From NCBI GenBank assembly GCA_017445755.1, contig JAFSSE010000004.1, positions 1 to 64,000 on the forward strand: 64,000 bases of DNA, read 5' to 3'. The stretch is from Bacteroidales bacterium (lineage in GTDB: Bacteria; Bacteroidota; Bacteroidia; Bacteroidales; UBA932). This document shows, piece by piece, positions 16,563-25,116 of the stretch. Made by a program: the position numbers and the translations under genes. The notes under the pieces are model-generated. The model ran no database searches and was not told the DNA's origin. It worked only from the letters and a program-made list of their open reading frames with translations. The stretch's first letter is position 1. The number at the start of each line of letters is the position of its first letter.

Positions 16563-17057
16563 ATGTTTATCGGTCTTCTTTCCGACTCCCACGGCCGTTT
16601 CGATCCTCCGTTCCGGAAGTTTTTCGAACCTGTTGACGAGCTCTGGCATGCGGGCGATTTCGGCGGCGGCCTTGTCACTGCGGCCGAAATAGCCGCCTTC
16701 AAGCCGCTCAAAGGGGTCGCGGGAAACTGTGATGACAGGATACTTCTCTACGATTATCCGGAGCACCTTTTCTGGACCTGCGAGGGCATGAAAGTCCTCA
16801 TGACCCATATCGGCGGCTCTCCAGGGCATTGGGAATCCCATGCCAGAAAGCTTATCGAGGGGTATCGCCCAGACCTTTTCATCTGCGGTCATTCCCATAT
16901 CCTCAAGGTCATGAGGGACCCCTTATACGGATTCATCCACCTCAACCCGGGGGCCTGTGGCCTTCAGGGATGGCAAACCGTCAGGACAGCCCTTCGCTTT
17001 CATATTGATAATGGTCAACTTCATGATTTAGAGGTGTTTAACCTGGCTAAAGATTAA
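16563..17057 (+). CDS. YfcE/MJ0936-type metallophosphoesterase
   Basis: 164 residues. The calcineurin-like metal motifs are complete: LLSDSHGR, HAGDFGG, GVAGNCD, MTHI and CGHSH. Relatives are manganese-dependent phosphodiesterases with broad in vitro activity; the physiological substrate is unknown. It ends the operon that began at 10214, being five bases from the preceding gene. Confidence 0.9.
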   Translation: MFIGLLSDSHGRFDPPFRKFFEPVDELWHAGDFGGGLVTAAEIAAFKPLKGVAGNCDDRILLYDYPEHLFWTCEGMKVLMTHIGGSPGHWESHARKLIEGYRPDLFICGHSHILKVMRDPLYGFIHLNPGACGLQGWQTVRTALRFHIDNGQLHDLEVFNLAKD

Positions 17058-17083
17058 AAATAAAAAATTTTATTAAAAATTTC

Positions 17084-17114
17084 TTGCTTTCTAGGGAAAA
17101 ACAAAGTAATTTTG
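17084..17114 (+). promoter_or_regulatory. Promoter of the small lipoprotein gene
   Basis: TTG (17084-17086), 20 bp, then TAATTTTG (17107-17114): a near-consensus Bacteroidota promoter in an AT-rich stretch. It leaves a leader of about 40 bases before ATG 17161. Confidence 0.75.
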
Positions 17115-17160
17115 TGACGGACATAAGATATCAATGTTTAACCATCTAATATTTTTTAAC

Positions 17161-17397
17161 ATGAAAAAGGTATTTGTAACTTTCGCCGTTGTCGCGATGA
17201 TGTTCACTGTCGCTTCCTGCGGTAACAAGAACGCCAAGAAGGCCGAACCCGCTGAGCCCGCCGCTACCGAGCAGGCCGCTCCTGCACCGAAGGAGGAGAA
17301 CGCAGTAAAGGCCGCTGCCGAGCAGGCCGCTACCGATGTCGCAGTCGAGGCGATCAACGCTGCCGCCAACAAGGCAAAAGAAGAAATCAAGAAGTAA
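17161..17397 (+). CDS. Small alanine-rich lipoprotein
   Basis: 78 residues from ATG 17161. A lipoprotein signal (MKKVFVTFAVVAMMFTVASC, acylated Cys-20) is followed by a short, highly charged, Ala/Glu/Lys-rich tail (KKAEPAEPAATEQAA then NAVKAAAEQAA) that should be a helix. The frame extends to 17134, but the chosen start gives the proper signal. Strong promoter and strong terminator flank it, so it is probably an abundant, single-gene message. By composition it could be a structural envelope lipoprotein comparable to Lpp, which is inference only. Confidence 0.8.
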   Translation: MKKVFVTFAVVAMMFTVASCGNKNAKKAEPAEPAATEQAAPAPKEENAVKAAAEQAATDVAVEAINAAANKAKEEIKK

Positions 17398-17424
17398 TTC
17401 TTTTTCTTTCAGACAAAGAAATTA

Positions 17425-17457
17425 AGCCGTAGGCCTTCGGGTCCCCGGCTTTTTTTC
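17425..17457 (+). terminator. Intrinsic terminator of the small lipoprotein gene
   Basis: A hairpin with arms AGCCG and CGGCT plus internal GG/CC pairs and a TTCGG loop region is followed by seven T residues. It starts 28 bases after the stop codon. Confidence 0.85.
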
Positions 17458-17458
17458 A

Positions 17459-17466
17459 TATATTTG
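17459..17466 (+). promoter_or_regulatory. -7 box of radA
   Basis: TATATTTG ends seven bases before the radA ATG at 17474 and directly follows the previous terminator's T-run. No good -33 box is visible. The radA transcript would be leaderless or nearly so. Confidence 0.5.
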
Positions 17467-17473
17467 TACCATT

Positions 17474-18850
17474 ATGGCAGTAAAGCAAAGCGGAAATAAG
17501 GTAAAGACGCTGTGGTTCTGTTCAAACTGCGGCAACGAGTACGCCAAGTGGATGGGGAAATGTCCCGCCTGCGGCGAGTGGAACACTATGGTGGAACGGG
17601 AGGTGGTAAGCGTCCCTTCAGCCAGAAAGCAGGTTTCCGTCCCTGGGGAAACCCGGAAGCCGGTGCGCCTGAAGGAGGTTTCGACTTCGAAGGAGGATCG
17701 CATTTCGCTCGGCAGCGCCGAGGTGGACCGTATTCTCGGAGGAGGCCTTGTGAAGGGGTCGCTGGTTCTGATAGGCGGTGAGCCCGGAATCGGAAAATCG
17801 ACCCTGTCGCTTCAGATGCCGCTTCGCTGCCCGGAGCTGAAGACCCTCTATGTAACGGGTGAGGAAAGCGTAAGGCAGGTCAAGATGCGCTCCGACCGCC
17901 TTGGCGGCGACAGCTCCAACTGCTTTATTTTCAGTGAGACCCAGATGGAGGAGATTCTCCGTGAGGCGGAGGAAATATCCCCCGACCTCCTCATCGTGGA
18001 CTCTGTCCAGACAATGTACTGCAGCAATGTGGAATCTACCGCCGGAAGCGTTTCCCAGATAAAGGAGGTCGCTTCGACCCTTCTCCGCTACGCAAAATCC
18101 TCTGGCGTCCCGGTCCTCCTGATTGGCCATATTACGAAAGAAGGCGCCATCGCCGGACCGAAGATTCTCGAACACATAGTTGACGTCGTCCTCCAGTTCG
18201 AGGGCGAAAACCGGGGCTCATACAGGGTACTCAGGAGCATTAAAAACCGCTTTGGATCCACTTCTGAACTCGCTGTCTTCGAGATGACGGGTGCCGGGCT
18301 GAGGGAGGTTGACAATCCTTCCGAACTCCTGATTCCCGTCCATGAGGACTCCCTCAGCGGAACCTCTGTCTGTGCCATGCTTGACGGGACCCGTCCCTTC
18401 CTCTTCGAGGTCCAGGCCCTGGTCAGTTCCGCAGTCTATGGGACAGCCCAGCGTTCAGCGACCGGTTTTGACGTCCGGCGGCTGAACATGCTGCTCGCGG
18501 TGCTGGAGAGGCGCGCCGGCTTCAAACTCAGCCAGAAAGACGTCTTCCTCAATATGGCCGGAGGGCTTCGTGTGACGGATCCTGCCTGCGACCTTGCGGT
18601 GGTCTGCTCCGTGCTTTCCTCAAACTTTGATTTTCCCATTCCGAAAGACGTGTGTTTCGCCGGAGAGGTCGGCCTCAGTGGGGAAATCCGTCCCGTCTCC
18701 CAGGTTGAGCGCCGTGCCGGAGAAGCCGCCCGGCTGGGCTATAAGAAACTCTTTGTCTCATCCTACTGCCGGCTGGACAGGAAGCCGGAGGGCATGGAAA
18801 TTGTAAAAGTTGCTGACATTCCCGCCCTCGTCCGGGCGCTATTCAAATAA
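17474..18850 (+). CDS. radA: DNA repair protein RadA
   Basis: 458 residues. An N-terminal C4 zinc finger (CSNCGNEYAKWMGKCPACGEW) precedes a RecA-like ATPase with Walker A GGEPGIGKST and the RadA-specific KNRFGST motif, and a C-terminal Lon-like domain (AGEVGLSGEIRPVSQ). RadA is a hexameric branch-migration helicase acting in recombination. Length is normal. It is three bases upstream of rnr. Confidence 0.96.
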   Translation: MAVKQSGNKVKTLWFCSNCGNEYAKWMGKCPACGEWNTMVEREVVSVPSARKQVSVPGETRKPVRLKEVSTSKEDRISLGSAEVDRILGGGLVKGSLVLIGGEPGIGKSTLSLQMPLRCPELKTLYVTGEESVRQVKMRSDRLGGDSSNCFIFSETQMEEILREAEEISPDLLIVDSVQTMYCSNVESTAGSVSQIKEVASTLLRYAKSSGVPVLLIGHITKEGAIAGPKILEHIVDVVLQFEGENRGSYRVLRSIKNRFGSTSELAVFEMTGAGLREVDNPSELLIPVHEDSLSGTSVCAMLDGTRPFLFEVQALVSSAVYGTAQRSATGFDVRRLNMLLAVLERRAGFKLSQKDVFLNMAGGLRVTDPACDLAVVCSVLSSNFDFPIPKDVCFAGEVGLSGEIRPVSQVERRAGEAARLGYKKLFVSSYCRLDRKPEGMEIVKVADIPALVRALFK

Positions 18851-18853
18851 ATC

Positions 18854-20977
18854 ATGGCCAGAAAAAAATCCACATCCTTCAAGAAAAAAAGAAAGGAGGA
18901 CCGCAAGAAAAGGGCCCTTCCCGAGTTTACCGGAATTGTGAAAATGTCTTCCAGCGGGGCAATTACGCTCCGGGCGGAGGAAGAGGAGGGACTCGAAATC
19001 ATGGTCCGTCCCGGAAAGGGCCGCGGCGCCCTGAACGGGGACCGGGTGAGGGTAGTCATCAAGAAATTCCGAAACAACCTCGGCAAGGCGGAGGGCGAGG
19101 TGGTAAGCATCATCGAACGCAGCAACCGTCCCCTTGTCGGTATCCTCCATGTAGTCGGGGGACGCCAGGCGTGGGTGCTCATGTCCTCGAAGTCAATGCC
19201 TTACGACATAGAGGTTCCCGTTCCGGATAAGGAGCATGCGGTTTCGGGCATCAAGGTTGCGGCCGTTGTGGACCGTTGGGACAGGGGAGAATCCAACCCT
19301 GTGGGCCATATCGTGGACTTTCTCGGAAAGCCCGGCGAGAATGATACGGAGATGCATGCAATCCTCGCCCAGTATGGGCTTCCATACCGCTTTGAAAAGA
19401 GGGTGGAGGATGCTGCAGACAAGATTTCCGATAAAATCACGGACCGGGACCTCAAGGGCCGGAAGGACTACCGCAAGACCCTTACCTTTACCATAGACCC
19501 GACGGATGCGAAGGACTTTGACGACGCCCTTTCATTCCGTAAGCTTGACAATGGCAACTTCGAGGTCGGCGTCCATATAGCCGATGTGACCTATTACGTC
19601 CATCCGGGTTCGGAGGTAGATAAGGAGGCCCAGAACCGGGGTACGTCCGTATATCTTGTGGACAGGACGGTCCCGATGCTTCCCGAAAAGCTTTCCAACA
19701 AGCTCTGCTCCCTCCGTCCTCACGAGGATAAGCTGACTTTCTCGGTGGTATTTGAAATTACTCCTGCCGCAAAGGTCGTCTCGCAGTGGTTCGGAAGGAC
19801 CATAATCAATTCCGACTACCGCTTCGACTATGAACTTGCCCAGGAAATCATTGACTCTGGAGACGCGGCCCTCGAAGGCGTTTTCGGCCTTGGAAGCGAG
19901 TGCGGTGCGGTTCCGCGCGAAGTGAAGGAGGCGGTCCTGACCCTCAATTCCCTGGCCGCAACACTCCGGAAGCGCCGCTTCGATGCGGGCGCAATCAATT
20001 TCGAGCGCCCGGAGATGAAGGTCATAATCGACGACAAGGGAAAACCTGTCGATGTGGTCCAGAAAGTGTCAAAGGAGGCCAACTGGCTTATCGAGGAGTT
20101 CATGCTCCTGGCAAACCGTTCCGTGGCCGAGTTTGTTGCGACGGGCGGCAAGATGAACGGCAGGGCCCTTAAGAATGCAAAGACCTTCGTATATCGTGTC
20201 CATGACCTTCCGAACACCGAGAAACTCGAGGGACTCCGCGACTTCGCCGGGACCTTCGGACACAGGATGGAAGAGGGGGAGAGCTTGACCGACTCACTCA
20301 ACGCCCTTCTGAAGGAGGTCCGCAACACCCCGGAATCCGCCCCGATCCAGCTGATGATGCTCCGGGCCATGGCCAAGGCCGTGTACACAACCGAAAACAT
20401 TGGCCACTACGGACTTGCGTTCAAGTTCTACACCCACTTTACCTCCCCGATCCGGCGGTATCCGGACATGATGGTCCACCGGCTTCTGTCCCTGTATCTT
20501 GACGGAGCGGAAAGCCAGGACAGGAATTACTACGAAGGACAGTGCCAGCATGCTTCGGAGCGGGAGAGCGTCGCTGCGGATGCCGAGCGCGACAGCATCA
20601 AGTACAAGACGGTCGAGTTCATGGAGGACAAGATCGGCAAGGAGTTTGACGGTTCCGTTTCCGGACTGACCGACTGGGGAATCTATGTGGAAATCGAGCC
20701 CACGAAGGTAGAGGGCATGGTTCCGCTCAGGACAATCCGAAGCGATTTCTTCACCTTTGACGAGGAGCATTACCGCATTGTCGGGAAGCGGACCGGACGG
20801 GTTTTCCGCCTTGGCGATCCGGTTCGGATACGGGTAAAGGACGCCTCCCTGGAGCAGCGGCTTCTCGACTATGAGCTGATTGAAGAGGGTATGGACGACC
20901 CGACTCCCCGGGCGGCGGAAGTACCTTACGCTAAAGGAAAACGTCGTGGAGGACGTCGAGGGAGCGGACGGAAATAG
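18854..20977 (+). CDS. rnr: Ribonuclease R
   Basis: 707 residues: cold-shock domains, an RNB catalytic domain with the metal-binding DPTDAKDFDDA and YFVHPGSEVD-like segment (YYVHPGSEVDKEA), an S1 domain near the end (EFDGSVSGLTDWGIYVEIE) and a basic tail (KGKRRGGRRGSGRK). It degrades structured RNA 3' to 5'. The basic tail is encoded in the 47 bp that overlap the convergent recO gene. A terminator at 20998-21030 lies inside recO. Confidence 0.95.
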   Translation: MARKKSTSFKKKRKEDRKKRALPEFTGIVKMSSSGAITLRAEEEEGLEIMVRPGKGRGALNGDRVRVVIKKFRNNLGKAEGEVVSIIERSNRPLVGILHVVGGRQAWVLMSSKSMPYDIEVPVPDKEHAVSGIKVAAVVDRWDRGESNPVGHIVDFLGKPGENDTEMHAILAQYGLPYRFEKRVEDAADKISDKITDRDLKGRKDYRKTLTFTIDPTDAKDFDDALSFRKLDNGNFEVGVHIADVTYYVHPGSEVDKEAQNRGTSVYLVDRTVPMLPEKLSNKLCSLRPHEDKLTFSVVFEITPAAKVVSQWFGRTIINSDYRFDYELAQEIIDSGDAALEGVFGLGSECGAVPREVKEAVLTLNSLAATLRKRRFDAGAINFERPEMKVIIDDKGKPVDVVQKVSKEANWLIEEFMLLANRSVAEFVATGGKMNGRALKNAKTFVYRVHDLPNTEKLEGLRDFAGTFGHRMEEGESLTDSLNALLKEVRNTPESAPIQLMMLRAMAKAVYTTENIGHYGLAFKFYTHFTSPIRRYPDMMVHRLLSLYLDGAESQDRNYYEGQCQHASERESVAADAERDSIKYKTVEFMEDKIGKEFDGSVSGLTDWGIYVEIEPTKVEGMVPLRTIRSDFFTFDEEHYRIVGKRTGRVFRLGDPVRIRVKDASLEQRLLDYELIEEGMDDPTPRAAEVPYAKGKRRGGRRGSGRK

Positions 20978-21581
20978 ATGATTCCGTATGGAATTCGAGA
21001 TAGCGGAGGAGTTCTTCCGCTATCTTTTTTCGCTGTGACCCATTAAGGGGAAGAAGGAGGGCGTCGGCGAATGAAGAGGTAAGGAGGCCGTCAATCGAGC
21101 GGAGGTCATCGCCGGCGAAAGGGGCCAGATCCAGGGTGGTCGGACGGAAGCCAAGGGCTCCGGAGAGTTCCAGGAGGAAACGGAGGTGGAAGTTACTCCA
21201 GTCGCTTTCCAGGGCATCCAGGGCGAGGATGCTTCCGAGAAGCCACTCGTACAGCCCGTCCTCGTTGGCTCCGTCCTTTAGCGTACGGAAAAGGACTTCG
21301 CTCATGAAAAGGGCTATGGTGTTTTTGTAAAGGTTGTCTCTTATCCCTCCGAGGGGCTCCAGGGCAAGGAAGCCGCGGGCGTTCCAGAGATCTGATTTGG
21401 GATTCTGGGTTATGTCGGCTTCGAGGATATTCAGGGGCAGGAAAAGGGCCATGGAGGTTTTCTTTCCGACCCTTGTAATAAAGCTTCGCCGCCCGTATTC
21501 CCGCGATAAGGTATGCAGGATCAGGGCGTTCTCCCCATATCGGGTGGTGGAGAGGAGGATAAACTCAAGCGAAGCGGTCAT
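20931..21581 (-). CDS. recO: DNA repair protein RecO
   Basis: 216 residues, slightly short for the family. The N-terminal OB fold (LEFILLSTTRYGENALILHTL) and helical C-terminal domain (LSGALGFRPT) match RecO, which loads RecA with RecR at single-stranded gaps. The zinc-binding cysteines found in many RecO proteins are absent. Its 3' end overlaps rnr by 47 bp tail-to-tail. It lies seven bases downstream of rdgB. Confidence 0.88.
   Translation of the reverse strand: MTASLEFILLSTTRYGENALILHTLSREYGRRSFITRVGKKTSMALFLPLNILEADITQNPKSDLWNARGFLALEPLGGIRDNLYKNTIALFMSEVLFRTLKDGANEDGLYEWLLGSILALDALESDWSNFHLRFLLELSGALGFRPTTLDLAPFAGDDLRSIDGLLTSSFADALLLPLNGSQRKKIAEELLRYLEFHTESSISVRSLDVLHDVFL
20998..21030 (+). 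terminator. rnr terminator located within recO coding sequence
   Basis: A perfect 10-bp hairpin, AGATAGCGGA (20998-21007) and TCCGCTATCT (21016-21025), is followed by T6. It begins 20 bases past the rnr stop and is entirely within the antisense recO frame, where the same bases encode KKIAEELLRYL. Confidence 0.85.
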
Positions 21582-21587
21582 CGGGAG

Positions 21588-22178
21588 CTAATCTTTGAGG
21601 AAGGCGGCCATGGCGCGAAGGGCCTTTCCGCGGTGCGAAATGGCGTTTTTCTCTTCTTCGGACAGCTCCGCCGCGGTAAGCCCGCCGCAGCCGTCTGGCA
21701 TGAAAACGGGATCATAGCCAAAGCCCCCCTTCCCGGCTTTCGACCTTGCGATGGAACCTTCCATGATACCGTCGAAAAAGTGGGTTTTTCCGTCCAGAAT
21801 CAGGGTTACACAGGTGCGGAAGCGGGCTTTTCTGGTAGAGTTGGGAGTTTCCACGCGGGCGATTTCCTCGAGGAGTTTATCCATGTTGGCGTTGAAATCG
21901 CGGCCTTCCCCGGCATAGCGGGCGGTGTGGACTCCGGGAGCGCCTCCAAGGATATCTACCTCGAGTCCCGTATCGTCGGCAAAGCAGTCACAGCCGGTTT
22001 TCCGGTAGAGGTATTCCGCCTTCTGGAGGGAGTTTTCCCTCAGCGTGGCTCCGGTTTCCGGCACAACTTCCGTCACTCCGGCTTCCGCTGCACTGACTAT
22101 CTCAAAGCCGGGTCCGAGGATTTCCCCCGCCTCCCGGATTTTTCCGGGGTTCGCGCTGGCGAAAACTATTTTTCTCAT
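21588..22178 (-). CDS. rdgB: XTP/dITP diphosphatase (RdgB/HAM1)
   Basis: 196 residues with the signature opening KIVFASANPGKIRE, ADDTGLEVDILGGAPGVHTA and GFGYDPVFMPDG, and ISHRGKALR near the end. It hydrolyses deaminated purine nucleoside triphosphates to monophosphates and so keeps hypoxanthine and xanthine out of DNA. Its ATG overlaps the ctp stop (22175-22178), indicating coupled translation. Confidence 0.95.
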   Translation of the reverse strand: MRKIVFASANPGKIREAGEILGPGFEIVSAAEAGVTEVVPETGATLRENSLQKAEYLYRKTGCDCFADDTGLEVDILGGAPGVHTARYAGEGRDFNANMDKLLEEIARVETPNSTRKARFRTCVTLILDGKTHFFDGIMEGSIARSKAGKGGFGYDPVFMPDGCGGLTAAELSEEEKNAISHRGKALRAMAAFLKD

Positions 22179-23791
22179 ACGGCAGAGGGCTTTTTCAGGG
22201 CCTCATGGAGTTGCCTGTCATAGCGGATACGGATTTTAACCCCGGCCTTCTGGTAGTAGTAACGGACGGCGATTTCCTCCTCTATGAAGGGAATTATCTC
22301 ATCTTTTTTCAGCCGGAGGAAGGTCGCCTTATCCATATCGAGGGACTTTTCCAGGGCAGCGAGTTCATCGCCGACATGCTCGGAGAGCCCTTCTTCCGAG
22401 AGGGTCTTTCTGATCTCATCAAAGAGCGTCCTGGAACTGGAACGATAATCGAACTCCTTATCTGATGCGAAAGCGACAAAGTCCTCGTAATCAGTAAAAT
22501 GGAAGTCTTCAACGGAAGGAATCGAAGCGTGCTCGCGGACGAATTTAAGGGTGTAATCCTCGATTATTCCGTTGAGTACGAGGGAGTAGGTCAAGCGGCT
22601 GTACGGCTGGCGTCTTACCTCGAAGTCGGGGGTGATTCCGCCCCCGTCCCGGACGGTCCGACCCTTCAGGGTCTTGAATTCATGGGTGAGGGAGTCCGGA
22701 ATATGGCCGACGGAGCCGTCTTCGTTACGGTGGCTGTAATCGATTGCCTGGACGCAGCGTCCGGAGGGGGTATAGTACTTTGCGGTCGTGATTTTAAGCT
22801 GCCCGTTATAGGGCAGGTTGCGGATACTCTGGACAAGTCCCTTTCCGTAGGTCCTGGTACCGATAATGGTGCCTCGGTCGAGGTCCTGGATGGCTCCGGA
22901 GACGATTTCCGAGGCCGAAGCGGACGCTGAATCGACAAGGACTACAATGGGAATCGAAGTATCAACCGGATCCGTGGTGGTCTTGTAAACGTAGTCGGAA
23001 CCCGCCGCGCGTCCTTTCTGGCTGACCACTACCGAGCCCTTCGGAACGAAGAGGGAAACAATCTTGACCGCCTCGTTCATAAGTCCGCCGCCGTTGCCGC
23101 GAAGGTCCAGGACGAGTTTTTTCATGCCCTGCGCCTTCAGCGTGAAATAAGCGTTACGAATTTCCTGGGAAACCCCTTCCGTGAACTTTGTCTGGAGGAT
23201 GTAACCGGTTGTGTCATTGAGCATTCCGACGTACTCGATAGCGGGCATATTGATAAGTTCCCGGACAATCGGGATATCGACAGTTTCCCCGGTCCTGACT
23301 TTTTTGACCTTGAAGGTTACGGTCGTTCCGGGCTTTCCCCTCATCTTTTCGCTGCACTCTCCGCTCGTCAGTCCATGGGTGGTCTCCCCGTCGATTTCCA
23401 TGATTTCATCCCCGCAGACCAGCCCGCCGCGGACGGCAGGGGAGTCCTCGTAGGGTTCATTGATGATTACGTTTCCCTTCGGGTCGGGTTTGTAGATAAT
23501 GGCCCCGATGCCCCCATAGACCCCGCTGATCATCATTTTGAAGTTCTCCTGTTCCTCTTCGGGTACATAGACGGTGTACGGGTCCAGCCCTTCGAGCATG
23601 GCGTCAATCCCAAGCCGCTGGATGCGGCTGATAGGGAGGGTATCGACGTATGAACGGTTCAGCTCCTTTAGGATGGCATTGTCTATTTCCACCCATTTAC
23701 CGAGGGTGAAACTCTTTGACTGCGCGAGGGCATTGCTCCCAAGGAGAATTACGGCGAAGGCCGTAGTAAGCGTATAAAGAATTCTTTTCAT
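22175..23791 (-). CDS. S41 family carboxy-terminal processing peptidase
   Basis: 538 residues from ATG 23791, chosen because it gives a clean signal peptide (MKRILYTLTTAFAVILLGSNALAQ). A PDZ domain (GLVCGDEIMEIDGETTHGLT) precedes the S41 core with catalytic Ser in DSASASASEIVSGAIQD and Lys in RTYGKGLVQ. It is a periplasmic protease acting on C-termini of secreted or damaged proteins. The 130-residue C-terminal helical extension is normal for Bacteroidota members. It begins 32 bases after the U32 gene stop. Confidence 0.92.
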   Translation of the reverse strand: MKRILYTLTTAFAVILLGSNALAQSKSFTLGKWVEIDNAILKELNRSYVDTLPISRIQRLGIDAMLEGLDPYTVYVPEEEQENFKMMISGVYGGIGAIIYKPDPKGNVIINEPYEDSPAVRGGLVCGDEIMEIDGETTHGLTSGECSEKMRGKPGTTVTFKVKKVRTGETVDIPIVRELINMPAIEYVGMLNDTTGYILQTKFTEGVSQEIRNAYFTLKAQGMKKLVLDLRGNGGGLMNEAVKIVSLFVPKGSVVVSQKGRAAGSDYVYKTTTDPVDTSIPIVVLVDSASASASEIVSGAIQDLDRGTIIGTRTYGKGLVQSIRNLPYNGQLKITTAKYYTPSGRCVQAIDYSHRNEDGSVGHIPDSLTHEFKTLKGRTVRDGGGITPDFEVRRQPYSRLTYSLVLNGIIEDYTLKFVREHASIPSVEDFHFTDYEDFVAFASDKEFDYRSSSRTLFDEIRKTLSEEGLSEHVGDELAALEKSLDMDKATFLRLKKDEIIPFIEEEIAVRYYYQKAGVKIRIRYDRQLHEALKKPSAV

Positions 23792-23823
23792 ATCGGTTCG
23801 AGCATCCGGCAAACAGCGTGCCG

Positions 23824-25116
23824 TCATCGGTTTATTTCCTTCCAAACATAGACTTTATCGCCCCGGCGGGGGTGGATTGGCTCCTCCGGGCGTTGGGTTA
23901 CGTAGTCGGCGGGCATGTCCCCAAGGGGGACAGCGATGGAGCAATCGACACCCTTAGGGGCCTCGTCGGCGGGTTCGAGGTCCACCCTCATGTCCTCTAC
24001 CTCCATTTCGAGGACTCCGGTCGTGGGCCCGATAAATAGGATACGGTCTCCCTTAGAGATTCCCACGGTCTCAACATGGACCTCTACGACCCCGATCTTA
24101 TGGAACCAGTTGGTAACCTTCCCGCAATAGACTTTCCGGCGGGTCGCCTGGCTGCCATAGACGGAACTCCACTCTCCGAGGGGAGCCCCGAGGTAATAAC
24201 CGTCCCAGAAGCCCCTGTTGAAGACTTCGGCGAGGGAATTTTTCAGCGCGGCAGCGGTTTCCGGGGTGAAAGTCCCGTCGCAGACCGCGTCGGCGGCCTT
24301 CCTGTAGCAGGAGGCGCAGCGGCGGACATAGTCAGCGCTCCTTGCCCGGCCTTCGATTTTGAAGACCCTGACTCCGGAGTCGATGATTTTGTCCATGAAA
24401 TCGATGGTGCAGAGGTCTTTCGGGGACATTATGTATTTGTTGTCGACGACAAGCTTCTCTCCGGTCTCAAGGTCCCGGACCTCGTAGCCGCGGCGGCAGA
24501 TCTGCATGCAAGCACCCCGGTTCGCAGAGGCACCGGTTAGTCCGAGGGAGAGGTAACATTTCCCGGAAACGGCCATGCAGAGGGCTCCATGGGCGAACAT
24601 CTCAATCCTGACGAGATCTCCTTTCGGCCCCCGGATGTCCTCCCGGAGGATACCTTCATGGATTCTTTTGACCTGATCGAGGGTCAGTTCCCTTGCGAGG
24701 ACAATGACGTCCGCGAACTGGGCGTAAAAGCGGAGGGATTCGAGGTTGGAAATGCTGAGCTGGGTCGAGATATGGACCTCCAGTCCAATCTTCCGGCAGT
24801 AGGCGATGGCGGCCATGTCCGAAGCGATAATGGCGTTGACTCCGGCCTCTTTCGCCATGTCGAGGGCCCGGTACGCATCCTCCAGATCCTCCCCGTAGAG
24901 GGTTATGTTGAGGGTCATGTACCCTTTTACGCCGTATTCCCGGCAGATGCGCATGACCTCCGGAAGGTCTTCCGGAGAGAAATTATTCGCCGAGCGGGAG
25001 CGCATGTTAAGCCGCCCGATGCCGAAATACACCGAGTCGGCCCCGCCCTCTATCGCGGCGACGAGACAGTCGAAACTCCCCGCGGGAGCCATGATTTCCA
25101 GTTCCTTCCGATCCAT
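23824..25116 (-). CDS. U32 family peptidase-like protein (TrhP/YegQ group)
   Basis: 430 residues. The U32 signature is GKCYLSLGLTGASANRGACMQICRR with its cysteine cluster, preceded by the TIM-barrel motif GADSVYFGIGRLNMRSRSANNF. E. coli relatives (TrhP/YegQ, RlhA) act in prephenate-dependent hydroxylation of tRNA uridine-34 or rRNA rather than as peptidases, so an RNA-modification role is more likely than proteolysis. Its ATG overlaps the upstream synthase stop (TGATG-type, 25114-25118). Confidence 0.88.
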   Translation of the reverse strand: MDRKELEIMAPAGSFDCLVAAIEGGADSVYFGIGRLNMRSRSANNFSPEDLPEVMRICREYGVKGYMTLNITLYGEDLEDAYRALDMAKEAGVNAIIASDMAAIAYCRKIGLEVHISTQLSISNLESLRFYAQFADVIVLARELTLDQVKRIHEGILREDIRGPKGDLVRIEMFAHGALCMAVSGKCYLSLGLTGASANRGACMQICRRGYEVRDLETGEKLVVDNKYIMSPKDLCTIDFMDKIIDSGVRVFKIEGRARSADYVRRCASCYRKAADAVCDGTFTPETAAALKNSLAEVFNRGFWDGYYLGAPLGEWSSVYGSQATRRKVYCGKVTNWFHKIGVVEVHVETVGISKGDRILFIGPTTGVLEMEVEDMRVDLEPADEAPKGVDCSIAVPLGDMPADYVTQRPEEPIHPRRGDKVYVWKEINR

